A stretch of DNA of 64,000 nt from UBA940 sp031548515. Lineage in GTDB: Bacteria; Bacteroidota; Bacteroidia; Bacteroidales; Rikenellaceae. Positions 53,957 to 63,423 of the stretch are shown one piece after another. The first letter of the stretch is position 1, and the number at the start of each line of letters is the position of its first letter. The stretch is taken from assembly GCA_031548515.1 (NCBI GenBank), contig JAVBRB010000033.1, positions 1 through 64,000 on the forward strand. Reading direction: 5' to 3'. The notes beneath the pieces were generated by a model, which saw nothing but the letters and a program-made list of their open reading frames with translations, did no database searches and was not told the origin of the DNA. Position numbers and translations under genes: made by a program.

Positions 53957-56707
53957 CTATTCCACCACGCAACGCACGGAGAAAGCGCCTCTGCGAGAGG
54001 CGTTGCCATACCGGTAGGCGATATCGCTACCGACACATATGGCGATACCTCCGCTGCTAGAATCGGAACTACTCGACCAGTAAACCCCATATCTACCGGG
54101 GTCGCACAGGTAGCCATTGGAGGTATTGCGCGAGCCGGAAGCCGGGAAGAATAGCGAAGCGTTGTTGTTGGGATTATAGAACAGGCGACCCATGTATGCT
54201 ACGGTGGAACTATTGGTTGCTACTGCAGAATTGGCGGTGGCGTCACTACTATATGCAGCCTGTTTACTGGTAGTGCGGCGGTCGAAAAATCCGTCGGCAT
54301 AGTAACCCCAAACGGAGTTTGCCGTATCGATAGCCTCGAAAGTCATAAATCTTGCACCAGGAGTCAACCAAAGAGACTGGGCCATCTCGGATCCCGCAAC
54401 AACACCGGCAGTGTTATGTGCCGTAGTAGTGTCGCCATCCTGTGGGCGACGGTAAGCCGAAGGACACGTCTCGTTGAGTGCCGAGGTAGTTGAGTTCCAA
54501 TATGTAGGACTGGCATTAGCAGGCCAACTGGAGATCAGATTGTTGGTTGGATTGGCCGGATGGTAAGCCCGGCGAGGTTCCCCGGTGTTGGCCCACTGGA
54601 AGAAAGCACCGGCCTGCGTCGGGAAATCGACGAACGCACCTCCCCGTTCTGCAAGCTGGTTATGATTGGCCAGAGCGTTGCCCCCTGCCCCTATATTGGG
54701 GTCGGTCAGGTTGTATGGTGAGAATCTCTTTGCATAGGAACGGTCATCCGCACCACCCACGGCGTTATTCGAACCATCCTTGTCCCCCGGGCGCATCAGA
54801 TAGTCCGGTTCGTGCCCCTGGCGAAGGAACAGCAACTGGGTCTTGCTGTTGTTGTTGTATGACAGAGCTACCACAGCGTAACGCGCAGGTTTGGTGCCGG
54901 GATCGTAACCTGCCTGGCCGTTCCACTTCGATTTCAGGCCGATGCGGAACACTATCGAACCGCCGCTCGCCGCCGTGCCCGAAACATAAGTCGCATTGCC
55001 CGAAACCGGATAACTCTCCGCATCGCCCGGGTTGGCTGTGTAAAGGATGCTCTGGCTGCCGCCGTAACCCGCCGCCAGCACGATATCGCCAGGGTTCCAG
55101 TCGCCGCTCGTCCAGTACACGTAGGCGCTCCATGCGCCGAGGTTGCCCGTAGTCGTGCCGACGTCTATTTTTATGACGCGTTCGCCCGACTGGTCGGCTT
55201 TCCAGAATGCGCCCACATACGTATTTATACCGGTCGGCAACGTGCCTGCGCCGTCTACGGTCGGAAACTGCATAACATTTATCACCTTAGAGAAATTACC
55301 GGCCTTTACGTAAATCTTTGCCAAACGCAGGGCAGGAGTGGCATTCGCAGATGCGGTAGCGGTTATAGTGCTCGACGACGCCCCGGCCGTGCCCGACAGA
55401 GTGAGCCAGTCGCCGCCCGCCGGGGTGTAGACGATCTCGGCCTGGCTGAACTGCAGCCCCGACGGGAAACCCTGCGTGGTGATGTTGTAGTCGGTTTCAG
55501 CGGTAATCGTCGTCGAACCGCCGGTGTTTGCGAAACGGTATTCGTCCCGGCTCACGTTCAGGTAATACTGTCCGTCGCCGATAACGTTCTGCGCGGCCAG
55601 ATCCCACGCCGTAACCTTTGCGGTCAGGCGCACCGAGCCGCGAAAAGCATCGATAGACGTGTCGTAGCCCGATCCCGCGACTTCGGTTATATCGACCGCA
55701 TAATGGTGATTGCGCAGCACGTCGAGAAACGTTTCGCTGACGCCGCTCCCGGTCGAAAAATCGACGCGATAGTAGCTCGGATTGGTGTCGGAACCGTATA
55801 TCCCGCCCACGACGAGGCAGGTGCGGTCATCGTTGGCTTTGGCCGCGGCGTGCCCTGCGTACGTGTGGTTCTCGGCCTCGAACATGTATATCTCCTGCTG
55901 GCACCGGTTGTTGGTCGCGTCTATTTCGGCGTTTTTATAGTTAACGGGGCCGAGCGTCAGCGTCGAGGACGCGGGAACGTTCGGTGCGGTTGCCTTGCCC
56001 GCCGCTGCGTTCCAACCCGAAGATGCGGGAACGAGCGTTCCGGCCGTGTTGTAGTTGTATAGGTCGACGCTCTTGATAACGAAGTTCGAAGCCGCGGTTC
56101 CCGAGACCTTGACGTCCACGCGAGCGACCATGCGGGTCAGCGCCAGGCCGTCCGCATCGGTGATCTCGCTGCCTTCGGTAATGGTAACGTTGCCCAGTTC
56201 TCCCCACATGGGTATGCCGGTATAGCCCGTGGCGGAGTTGTCTGCGATCCATTTGCCGCCCGACGGCATGGATGCGGTCAGCGCCCCGAGTACCTGGCTT
56301 TTCGATTTGCCGAACATGCCGGTCGAAGACACTATGTCTGCGGCATTTGCCAACAGCACGAGATCGCACGAACCTACCCTCAGTTTGGCCGTGAAAGTCT
56401 TTTTGCGGGAATCGCCGCTGTCGGTAGAAATGTCCGTCCCATTGCAGCTTGCGGCACAGATATAGTCGCCTCCGTTCGCCCCGAAAACGAGTATGTCTAC
56501 GGTCTGCACGGTGTTTTCATCGGCGACCGACAGCGCGCGCGTCGAAGACGCGTTTCCCGGAAGCCTTATCGAGAACTTCACCTGCGCTTCGTCGCCCGGC
56601 AGGAAGCCGGATCCGCCGAAATCGTTATCCTGTAAACACGATGACAGCGCCAGCAGGGAAACCAGTCCCGCCATCAGCCTCAATGTGTTGTGTCCTGAGA
56701 TTTTCAT
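53957..56707 (-). CDS. Fimbrial tip adhesin-like lipoprotein (proximal gene)
   Basis: 916 residues, same architecture as its downstream paralogue: lipobox LSSC (Cys24), candidate protease site at Arg57 (NASSTRALSVAD), fimbrillin-like N-terminus (VDILVFGANGG, LVLLANAAD) and FISUMP-like C-terminus (CPSAYRRPQDGD, YYADGFFDRR, GVYWSSSSDS, FSVRCVVE). Both keep YLMRPGD or YVMRPGD and AKRFSPYNLT or ARKFIPYNLT in the centre. Probably sits at the fimbrial tip. Confidence 0.82.
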   Translation of the reverse strand: MKISGHNTLRLMAGLVSLLALSSCLQDNDFGGSGFLPGDEAQVKFSIRLPGNASSTRALSVADENTVQTVDILVFGANGGDYICAASCNGTDISTDSGDSRKKTFTAKLRVGSCDLVLLANAADIVSSTGMFGKSKSQVLGALTASMPSGGKWIADNSATGYTGIPMWGELGNVTITEGSEITDADGLALTRMVARVDVKVSGTAASNFVIKSVDLYNYNTAGTLVPASSGWNAAAGKATAPNVPASSTLTLGPVNYKNAEIDATNNRCQQEIYMFEAENHTYAGHAAAKANDDRTCLVVGGIYGSDTNPSYYRVDFSTGSGVSETFLDVLRNHHYAVDITEVAGSGYDTSIDAFRGSVRLTAKVTAWDLAAQNVIGDGQYYLNVSRDEYRFANTGGSTTITAETDYNITTQGFPSGLQFSQAEIVYTPAGGDWLTLSGTAGASSSTITATASANATPALRLAKIYVKAGNFSKVINVMQFPTVDGAGTLPTGINTYVGAFWKADQSGERVIKIDVGTTTGNLGAWSAYVYWTSGDWNPGDIVLAAGYGGSQSILYTANPGDAESYPVSGNATYVSGTAASGGSIVFRIGLKSKWNGQAGYDPGTKPARYAVVALSYNNNSKTQLLFLRQGHEPDYLMRPGDKDGSNNAVGGADDRSYAKRFSPYNLTDPNIGAGGNALANHNQLAERGGAFVDFPTQAGAFFQWANTGEPRRAYHPANPTNNLISSWPANASPTYWNSTTSALNETCPSAYRRPQDGDTTTAHNTAGVVAGSEMAQSLWLTPGARFMTFEAIDTANSVWGYYADGFFDRRTTSKQAAYSSDATANSAVATNSSTVAYMGRLFYNPNNNASLFFPASGSRNTSNGYLCDPGRYGVYWSSSSDSSSGGIAICVGSDIAYRYGNASRRGAFSVRCVVE

Positions 56708-56734
56708 AGTATCTTTTTTCTTTTTCGTATCCTT

Positions 56735-57604
56735 TTAAAATTCCTTGGTGCCGCCTTCGTTACCCCATGGCAGCAACTCGACGCTTACGTTCAGGGTCAT
56801 ATTGAATTCGATAACGACATTGGTAAGAAGTCCCTTGGCGACGGTTATCGGCTGGCCGCTGTTGTGCGACGAAACGGTTGTCAGAAGGTCCGTGCCGTGG
56901 TAGATATCTATGCTGACCCCGGTCGATTCGGGCACGAGGCTGAATGCCGGAACGAGGTATTTCACCGTTGCGCCGGAAGTAACGAAAGATCCCGAAGGAC
57001 GATAAGACGCCCTGTCGCCGCACAGCGCGGCGTCCATTCCATAGGTGTTGTAGGTATCGCGCACCACGATGGAGTAATCGTCGTCGGCGAAACCGGCGAA
57101 TTCCTTGAGTTTCTTGACGGTCACGCTCATACTGCCAGTCACCCGGTTTATGGGTATCTCCACGTCGCCTCCGCGCAGGGAGTTGCCTATCGAGACATCG
57201 CCGTAGAACAGGTCGTCGGGAGACAGGCAATGCGACACGGCGCGGGTATCGGGGTTAAGGCCTATCAAGCCTTTGCCGATATGGTCGCCCGCGCTGAAAA
57301 CCGGACGCGTCTGGGCGCCGCCGCACAGGTTGCCCCAAGCGTATATATGCACCTGTTCCTTCGGGTGAAGGGTGATGGGGACGGTTTCGTTAACCACGGT
57401 CTCGATCTCTTCCACGTATGCGAGGTTCTCGTCGAAAAGATAGAGTATGACTTCGTCCACATCGGCGCCACAATCGGTTCCGTCGTTGGCATAGGCTCTG
57501 ACCGTAAGCCGGAAAGTGCTTTCGCAGTTCGATAAATCCTCCGTCATGCAGCCCGCCGTCATACACGCTGCAAGGCAAATACAGGTCCGTAATATTCGTT
57601 TCAT
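56735..57604 (-). CDS. FimB/Mfa2-family fimbrial anchor lipoprotein
   Basis: Predicted fimbrial anchor of 289 residues. Lipobox TAGC (about Cys19); the mature part has FRLTVRAYANDG, VDEVILYLFDENLAYVEEIE and VHIYAWGNLCGG, typical of Mfa2/FimB proteins, which hold the first subunit at the outer membrane and limit length. It has no obvious Arg protease site at the usual position. The ATG giving MKRILRTCIC is chosen; the longer frame overlaps nothing useful. Confidence 0.88.
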   Translation of the reverse strand: MKRILRTCICLAACMTAGCMTEDLSNCESTFRLTVRAYANDGTDCGADVDEVILYLFDENLAYVEEIETVVNETVPITLHPKEQVHIYAWGNLCGGAQTRPVFSAGDHIGKGLIGLNPDTRAVSHCLSPDDLFYGDVSIGNSLRGGDVEIPINRVTGSMSVTVKKLKEFAGFADDDYSIVVRDTYNTYGMDAALCGDRASYRPSGSFVTSGATVKYLVPAFSLVPESTGVSIDIYHGTDLLTTVSSHNSGQPITVAKGLLTNVVIEFNMTLNVSVELLPWGNEGGTKEF

Positions 57605-57685
57605 ATTCCTGTCGTTCTTTCTTTTTGTTCTTTGGACCATGCGTCCCGGTCAGGGGGCGCATGGTCGGGTGTTTCGAGGTAAGGT

Positions 57686-58768
57686 TTAGTCGAACTGTTT
57701 TTCGAGGGGAACTGCCACCCAGTCGTTCACATCTACCGAGATATTTACGAGTGCGTCTACGACAGGGTTGGTGGGATCGTCCGTGCCGCCCGGATCACCG
57801 CCGCCGATCGTGGGATCGACAGCGAGTGTGATCTTGATATTGTAGCTCTTGCCGCGTACAACGGAAGTAGCTGTCGTAGTGCCGGTCAACTGCTCATAGG
57901 GTGCAAGGTGTACCGGATAGTAAACTTTATCTCCATCGAATTCACCGACAAGGGTTACAATGGTCGGGAAAGCGGCTGCAGTCGTTGCCGGATTTTCAAA
58001 TACATAGTAATAGTACTTGGTGGTGAAATCGTCGGCGGCAATGGCATCGGTCATGATCGCATCGACAGTGCAGTCCGCAACGGCAGGCCAGTAAGCGAAG
58101 CTCGGGGCGCTGTTGGCGAAAGCAGAATAATACTTCATAGTCGCGGGTGCGAGCGAGGTTCCGAAAAGTTTGGACTTAGCCCCTCCGTTCAGTACGGCAA
58201 CGCTTTCGAGTACGAGCGAACCGTCGACTTTGGTCGCGTCATAACCGGTCATATTGTCCACTATTTCCAACGTGATGCGGGCAGCTACGAACGTAAGGTA
58301 GATGGGGTCGGGTGTGGCGACAAAGTCGGTACCGGACTGTACGAAGACGAGTTTGTCGGAAACTCCGGTAGCCCAGCGAGAGGTAACCTGTGAGCCGGTA
58401 GTCTTCAGGTCGATCAAATATGCATCGAGCGCTGCCTTTGTGGTTATGGCCGAGAAATCGGTCGAACCGGCATTGGCCACGATGTAGACATATTCGGCAC
58501 TCGTGGTAACAGAGACGTCCGTAAGGTCGTCAGCAGTGGTGCTCGATTCTACCTGGACATCGTTGTTCGCATAGACGATGAACGCCGTGTAGTTCGTTAT
58601 CGTCGCATCTTCAGTCGGAGCGTTTCCGGTGGCCCTGGTCGTGCCGATGGTAATCTTGAGCTTTGCCTCTTTGCCGTCGCTCTTACCTGCCTTGTTTTCG
58701 TTGTCTTTCGCACATGATGCGAACATTGCCACCGCAAGCGCGGCCGCGAAGATCATTTTTGCTTTCAT
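57686..58768 (-). CDS. Mfa1-like major fimbrillin
   Basis: Shaft subunit precursor of 360 residues. Lipobox FASC (Cys19); the predicted protease site is Arg45 in IGTTRATGNAP, leaving a mature subunit whose first strand groove would be filled by a donor strand. The C-terminal segment VNISVDVNDWVAVPLEKQFD fits the donor strand of type V pili. The chosen ATG gives MKAKMIFAAALAVAM. It sits 50 nt after the DUF3868 gene. Confidence 0.85.
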   Translation of the reverse strand: MKAKMIFAAALAVAMFASCAKDNENKAGKSDGKEAKLKITIGTTRATGNAPTEDATITNYTAFIVYANNDVQVESSTTADDLTDVSVTTSAEYVYIVANAGSTDFSAITTKAALDAYLIDLKTTGSQVTSRWATGVSDKLVFVQSGTDFVATPDPIYLTFVAARITLEIVDNMTGYDATKVDGSLVLESVAVLNGGAKSKLFGTSLAPATMKYYSAFANSAPSFAYWPAVADCTVDAIMTDAIAADDFTTKYYYYVFENPATTAAAFPTIVTLVGEFDGDKVYYPVHLAPYEQLTGTTTATSVVRGKSYNIKITLAVDPTIGGGDPGGTDDPTNPVVDALVNISVDVNDWVAVPLEKQFD

Positions 58769-58818
58769 TGTTTTAAAAATTTGATTAATTTGACTTAAAA
58801 ATTGTGAGTAGTATTGAA

Positions 58819-59976
58819 TCATTTGTTTTCGAAATATATTTTTATGTATGCGGCATTGCGCAGAAGTGGAAACCAGTTATTATACATATATTTATATGGT
58901 TCACCGCCGTGCAGGCGCATAAGTTCCGCTTCGCGGCCGGTCTTACGCTGCGGATCCCATACAGGCACCGTGTCTATAATATTCAGCACGCTATCTTTCC
59001 ACCAGAAGTCGGACTGCTCGACAAGCATCCTCAGGCCGCGCCAGTCTTCCGAACCGTTATAGATATATATGTCGTCGGCAGCCAGGCCGGATTGGTCCAT
59101 AATATATTTTTTGACTGCCACTGCGCGGTCCCATGCGAGGCGGTCGTTCCGCTCGAACGGTCCATCCGGCGATGCAAATCCCGCAACTACAACGGCCTCC
59201 ACACTGGAATCCAACGAGTTCTGAATAGCGAGGATCGAAGACATCATTTCTAACAACGCCTGCGAATTGCCGCTTACCTTCGGGTCTATCATTTTGAGGC
59301 CCTGGCTGAAATATATGGTCACGGCGTTTTCACGGTCGTCATCGAACAACTGCCCCGGAGATATTTCCTCGAATTCGCTGTAAGGACGGATATAACCGTA
59401 CTTCTGCTGCAGTTTTTCACCGGTCGAAAGCTCGTCCGCGATAAGTTCGCTAACAGGCTGCACGATGACCGGAGCAACCGGCGGTGCCGGAGCGACGGGA
59501 GAAAGAAGCATGTCTTCCGTCATAATCCGCCACGCGAATTCACTCGACGAACAGCAGCCCATGTCAACTGCTTCCATCTCGAGCCTTGAACCGTCCATCC
59601 AGAGTTGGTAGGGGACTTCAGCCTCATATTCGACCGACTCTCCGTTCTTCGCGTACATGGCCTCGTTGAAAGCCACATTACGGCCCGACGCCATGATGTG
59701 GCGGTCTTCCAGGATGCGCGAACCGCGTCCCTGTACCACGATAGCCGGAAGCGACCAGGTAAAATTACCGTCGGTCATGACCGGTGCGAATACAAGCGAA
59801 TGGTTGCGCCGCACGGCCTTTTTATCTATTTCCGCGCGGAATGTAACGACTACTTTTTCCGCCTCCTTTTCCACCCTGGATTCATAAACTGTCAGCCCGC
59901 CGCGCTGTTTCGCACCGAAAACCGCAATGCTTTGGACGGTAAGAAGTACCAGTATTATATATTTTTTCATTTCCAT
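58819..59976 (-). CDS. DUF3868/OmpA-like fimbrial assembly protein
   Basis: Periplasmic or outer-membrane associated protein of 385 residues. Signal peptide about 1-22; the N-terminal DUF3868-type domain spans about 23-170 and the C-terminal OmpA-like domain has VVVAGFASPDGPFERNDRL and RAVAVKKYIM, a peptidoglycan-contact motif region. A Pro/Val linker (SPVAPAPPVAPVIVQP) joins them. DUF3868 and DUF3575 proteins commonly accompany Bacteroidota fimbrial genes and may help subunit export. Confidence 0.82.
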   Translation of the reverse strand: MEMKKYIILVLLTVQSIAVFGAKQRGGLTVYESRVEKEAEKVVVTFRAEIDKKAVRRNHSLVFAPVMTDGNFTWSLPAIVVQGRGSRILEDRHIMASGRNVAFNEAMYAKNGESVEYEAEVPYQLWMDGSRLEMEAVDMGCCSSSEFAWRIMTEDMLLSPVAPAPPVAPVIVQPVSELIADELSTGEKLQQKYGYIRPYSEFEEISPGQLFDDDRENAVTIYFSQGLKMIDPKVSGNSQALLEMMSSILAIQNSLDSSVEAVVVAGFASPDGPFERNDRLAWDRAVAVKKYIMDQSGLAADDIYIYNGSEDWRGLRMLVEQSDFWWKDSVLNIIDTVPVWDPQRKTGREAELMRLHGGEPYKYMYNNWFPLLRNAAYIKIYFENK

Positions 59977-59991
59977 CGTTCGCTTTCCGTT

Positions 59992-61065
59992 TTACTTAAT
60001 CATGAACACGAGGCTTATGCCTGCGCGGGTAGGACCGAAATAGGTCTTTGTGTAGGTGTCGTCCGAACTGCTGCACAGGGTGCAGTCGCTTTTCTTGTAT
60101 TTGAATTGCGCCACACCGACGCCTATGAGGAATTCTGCACTCCAGCGTTTGGCGAACGGCAGGTGGTAGCCGTAGGATACGCCGCCGCCCCATGCACGGC
60201 CTTCGTAGCGGTATTCTTTCTCGAAACCTATGAGGGGCAGATTGTACTCGCTGATGTTGTATTGCGAGAAGAACATGTCGGCGGCCAGAAAATGCCCCGT
60301 GAAGCGTTCGCAGAACCAGTAACGGTATTCCGGACGGACGATGTAGTGGTTGAGCTTGCGGTTGTTCTCCTCTGTGCCGCGGTAGTGCCACTGGTTCCAG
60401 CTGCCGGACAGTTGAAGCGTGGAGCGCCTGCCGACACCCACCTCGACAGCAAGATTGGGAGTAAAAGCCGCCGCTGCATAAAGCAGATTTGTCTTCAGTG
60501 CGACCACCGGAAGCCGATAGGCCAGATACGAATTTGCGGCGATGACGTTCGAGGAGAATGGAGGAATCTCTGCATCCGGCACTGTATCGGCGACCACCTC
60601 CGTGGTATCGGCAAGTGTGATGGATGGTGCGGGACGGCTCCGCCTGAGAGGTACCGCATTCAGGTCTTCCATGCTGCTGCGACGGTAGACATCGCCGGTA
60701 GCGACGGCATTACCATTCCTGTCAATAGAGTAGACGGTCTGTTCCACGTCCGTGTTGATGATTATATAGCGGTTCCTGATCGAATAGGAATAGCCCTTGG
60801 CTGCGGTCATACGATCGAGCGCATCTTTGAGAGGCAGGGTGCCCGGTTCGACGCTTACAACATGCGCAGTGTCGAGCCTGCCTGCATCATAGGTAATGGC
60901 ATAGGTGCTCTGAGCTTCGATGGCCGAGATCATCTCTCCGGCACTCACGCTCCGGGAGTGGAAGTTTATATTCTGCGACCATGCTGTTGCAGCCGGCAGC
61001 AGTACCAAAAGGAGAGCAACTGTACGCCGTAGGAACGGCTGGTGCTGATGATTTGACGAATGCAT
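59992..61065 (-). CDS. STN-domain DUF3575 outer-membrane protein
   Basis: 357 residues: signal peptide (about 1-31), a secretin/TonB short N-terminal (STN) domain (about 32-112; INFHSRSVSAGEMISAIEAQ, TLPLKDALDRM), a Pro-rich linker, and a DUF3575 beta-barrel-like domain (about 163-357; VALKTNLLYAAAAFTPNLAV, WYWFCE-like YRYWFCERF, terminal GISLVFMIK). STN domains contact FecR-type anti-sigma proteins in TonB receptors; here the domain is on a fimbrial assembly protein directly after fecR, suggesting a signalling role. Confidence 0.85.
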   Translation of the reverse strand: MHSSNHQHQPFLRRTVALLLVLLPAATAWSQNINFHSRSVSAGEMISAIEAQSTYAITYDAGRLDTAHVVSVEPGTLPLKDALDRMTAAKGYSYSIRNRYIIINTDVEQTVYSIDRNGNAVATGDVYRRSSMEDLNAVPLRRSRPAPSITLADTTEVVADTVPDAEIPPFSSNVIAANSYLAYRLPVVALKTNLLYAAAAFTPNLAVEVGVGRRSTLQLSGSWNQWHYRGTEENNRKLNHYIVRPEYRYWFCERFTGHFLAADMFFSQYNISEYNLPLIGFEKEYRYEGRAWGGGVSYGYHLPFAKRWSAEFLIGVGVAQFKYKKSDCTLCSSSDDTYTKTYFGPTRAGISLVFMIK

Positions 61066-61116
61066 TTTTATCTTACGCTGTAGTTATCGTTCACTTAATA
61101 TATTGTAATCCGGACC

Positions 61117-62136
61117 CTATCTGGCAGTGATGGTCACCGTGCCTCCATCCGTCGAATAGTCAAAATTCTTTGCGACAGCCTGTATGGCGTACAATGCATC
61201 TTCCAACGAGCTTTCGCTGCGGAGCGTCGTACGGATGATCGGATCATGCCGCAGCGCGTCGTCTATGACCATGCGGACGTTGTAGAATTCGCCCGCGATT
61301 TCGAGCGCTTCCCTGACGGGAATATTTTCGAGTACGCGGTCGATACCTTTCCATCGGTCTGCCGCAAGCCCGGCTAATTGCTCCACGCTGCACTTTCCGG
61401 TCTCATTGTCGTAAACAAACTGTTCCATGGGGGAAAGCACCTGTGAAATTCCTGCGGCCTTCACCTCGAGCCTGCCTGAAGCAAGCGAAACCAGGGTTTC
61501 AGCATCTCCCGGACGGGCTTTAATGTTAAACTCAGTACCTAGAACCGTAACCGTCAGTTCTTCCGTTTCGACGGTAAAAGGATTGTCCGCAACCTTCTCC
61601 ACCGCAAAAAACGCTTCGCCCGACAGTTTTACGGAACGCTTCATGGTGAAATCCTCCGCATACTGAAGTTCTGTTCCGGGTGCCATCCTGACGGTAGAGC
61701 CATCGGGCAGGGTCAGTTTGCGGAAGGAATCGGCTGCAGACTGTTCCGTAACATAGCCGACCGCATCGGACCTGTTGAGCAGCACGACGCCTGCTCCTGC
61801 CGCGATCATCACCGGCACAAGCACAGCGGCCACCCGGACCAATATCCTGCGCTTCATGGATACGCGTTTGCCAGTAGGGATCTCGGGCGCCGGCAGTCCG
61901 TATCTTTCATGAAGTTGGGCAAGCAGTTCGTAAGTCCTCCTGCCGGGCTTCCCGTGCTCTTCAAACAAGCGGTCCAGCAGCATGTCGAGTTCATCATGCT
62001 TTGCCTCCGCATTGTCATCGCTCAGGAGCCAACCCTGTATAAACCCGAACAACTCTCCGGACAGTTGCTTATCCGAAAGAGCGCCGAGTATATACTGCGC
62101 TTTCTGCTGTGGAGTCCAATTCCGGTAATTTGTCAT
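61117..62136 (-). CDS. FecR-family anti-sigma factor
   Basis: Inner-membrane regulator of 339 residues. N-terminal cytoplasmic segment (1-93) with AQYILGALSDKQLSGELFGF and WLL, one transmembrane helix (about 95-120), then the periplasmic FecR domain (SFRKLTLPDGSTVRMAPGTEL, GEAFFAVEK, LGTEFNIKA) and a C-terminal STN-like DUF4974 part (NIPVREALEIAGEFYN). It should hold the ECF sigma factor encoded just upstream. Its start overlaps the preceding small gene by 4 nt. Confidence 0.92.
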   Translation of the reverse strand: MTNYRNWTPQQKAQYILGALSDKQLSGELFGFIQGWLLSDDNAEAKHDELDMLLDRLFEEHGKPGRRTYELLAQLHERYGLPAPEIPTGKRVSMKRRILVRVAAVLVPVMIAAGAGVVLLNRSDAVGYVTEQSAADSFRKLTLPDGSTVRMAPGTELQYAEDFTMKRSVKLSGEAFFAVEKVADNPFTVETEELTVTVLGTEFNIKARPGDAETLVSLASGRLEVKAAGISQVLSPMEQFVYDNETGKCSVEQLAGLAADRWKGIDRVLENIPVREALEIAGEFYNVRMVIDDALRHDPIIRTTLRSESSLEDALYAIQAVAKNFDYSTDGGTVTITAR

Positions 62137-62417
62137 TTTTCTATATTGGCGCTACAATTTTTAATACATCCTTTTTCTTCATACGTGTCGGAGCCGTTGA
62201 TTATCTCGTTGAATTTCCGCTCCATCGCCGCTTCTTTAGCTTCTTTCCCGAATGGGGCTTCGAGCCATTCCAGAAATCCGGCGATCAGTTCGCTACCCGG
62301 AGAGGAAAGTTCAAAAAACATGTCTACCATCTTCCGGGCGCGCTCTTCCGGCGTCATACTTTTCAATCGACGCGTAATCTCATATTCTGTGCAAGAGCAC
62401 AGATCGTCGCTGTTCAT
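62133..62417 (-). CDS. Small FecR-N-terminus-like protein
   Basis: 94 residues, soluble, no membrane segment or signal. The segment RARKMVDMFFELSSPGSELI and FLEWL, then KEAAMERKFNEII, matches in layout the cytoplasmic N-terminus of the adjacent FecR (KAQYILGALSDKQLS, GWLL, HDELDMLLDRLFE) and also the protein at the end of the window. It may bind the sigma factor as a stand-alone module. It has four cysteines, CSC near the N-terminus and CIKNC near the C-terminus. Confidence 0.7.
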   Translation of the reverse strand: MNSDDLCSCTEYEITRRLKSMTPEERARKMVDMFFELSSPGSELIAGFLEWLEAPFGKEAKEAAMERKFNEIINGSDTYEEKGCIKNCSANIEK

Positions 62418-62519
62418 ATTTTTCTCCGCATTTATTTGGAGGGCCAGTTTTGGTTATGGGGTCTTTTTACCGCAGACGCAACCGTTTCTCACCAAATAAT
62501 ACAGGAAGGGCGCAGATTC

Positions 62520-62549
62520 GTTTAAGAAAAAAATAACTTTTTCTTAAAC
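62520..62549. repeat. Perfect 12-bp inverted repeat between sigma and anti-sigma genes
   Basis: GTTTAAGAAAAA pairs with TTTTTCTTAAAC around AATAAC. It lies 85 nt after the sigma stop codon and 102 nt before the small FecR-like gene. It could be a weak terminator, processing site or operator. Confidence 0.55.
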
Positions 62550-62634
62550 ATCTGACAATAAAATATATCGCAGAATTATTCCAATGGAATTGCGGTTACA
62601 CGACGGTCCCGCGATGTATATGCCGGAAGAATTT

Positions 62635-63207
62635 TTACGGCATCAAAAGGAAAAAGGAAACGAACAAAGCAATAAGCTCTCTCAACTCCTTGGTCACATT
62701 ATGCAGATGGGCACGCACCGTCGTCGTACTTATACCCAGTGTTTTGGCTATTTCATCGTTCGTCAGTCCCTCTACGCGGCTCATTTCGAATACGCGCCGG
62801 CGCTGCTTTGGCATACGTTCGAGCGATATCCGGATTATCAGCGACATTTCGCTGGACAAAAGGTGCTGGTCGGGAGAATGTTCGACATCAGGTTCGCCCT
62901 TCATCCTGAAATCGATATATTTATTGACCACATTTTTGTGTTCCAGATGGTTAAAGGCGGCCGATTTGGCCATTGCATAAAGGTACGAGCGGAAATTTCG
63001 CTGGGGGTCGATCTTTGCACGGTTCTCCCACACTTTCGCGAACAGCTCCTGACACATCTCTTCCGCATCGGCGTCATTGTGCAGCAGCATGCGGAAAAAG
63101 GCTTGCATAGGCTCGAAACACCGGAGATATATGCGGTCGAAAGCTTTGTAGTCGCCATCGCGCAAATCGGCAAGCATGGCGGTCGTCAGGTCGTCATAAA
63201 AATTCAT
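62635..63207 (-). CDS. ECF RNA polymerase sigma factor
   Basis: Sigma-70 family regulator of 190 residues of the FecI-like Bacteroidetes group. Region 2 (about 20-95: YKAFDRIYLRCFEPMQAFFR, AEEMCQELFAKVWE, FRSYLYAMAKSAAFNHLEHK) and region 4 (about 130-180: LERMPKQRRRVFEMSRVEGL, NDEIAKTLGISTTTVRAHL). First gene of the leftward fimbrial unit; it probably drives that unit when released by FecR. Confidence 0.93.
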   Translation of the reverse strand: MNFYDDLTTAMLADLRDGDYKAFDRIYLRCFEPMQAFFRMLLHNDADAEEMCQELFAKVWENRAKIDPQRNFRSYLYAMAKSAAFNHLEHKNVVNKYIDFRMKGEPDVEHSPDQHLLSSEMSLIIRISLERMPKQRRRVFEMSRVEGLTNDEIAKTLGISTTTVRAHLHNVTKELRELIALFVSFFLLMP

Positions 63208-63423
63208 TCGTTCAGATTTAATCGGTTGTCGATCCAGAAGCGCTTACATATTTTGTTCCAAAAAATTCAAAACAGGCCCAAATATTTCATTCTGAATACG
63301 TAAAAGACGTAAATCCAATGCCCAATATTGTATTTTATGTGACTCTTAGAACACATAATTACACCCTACGCACTAAATATCAGGATGTTATATTTCAAGA
63401 CTGGCAATGATAAAATATAGACA

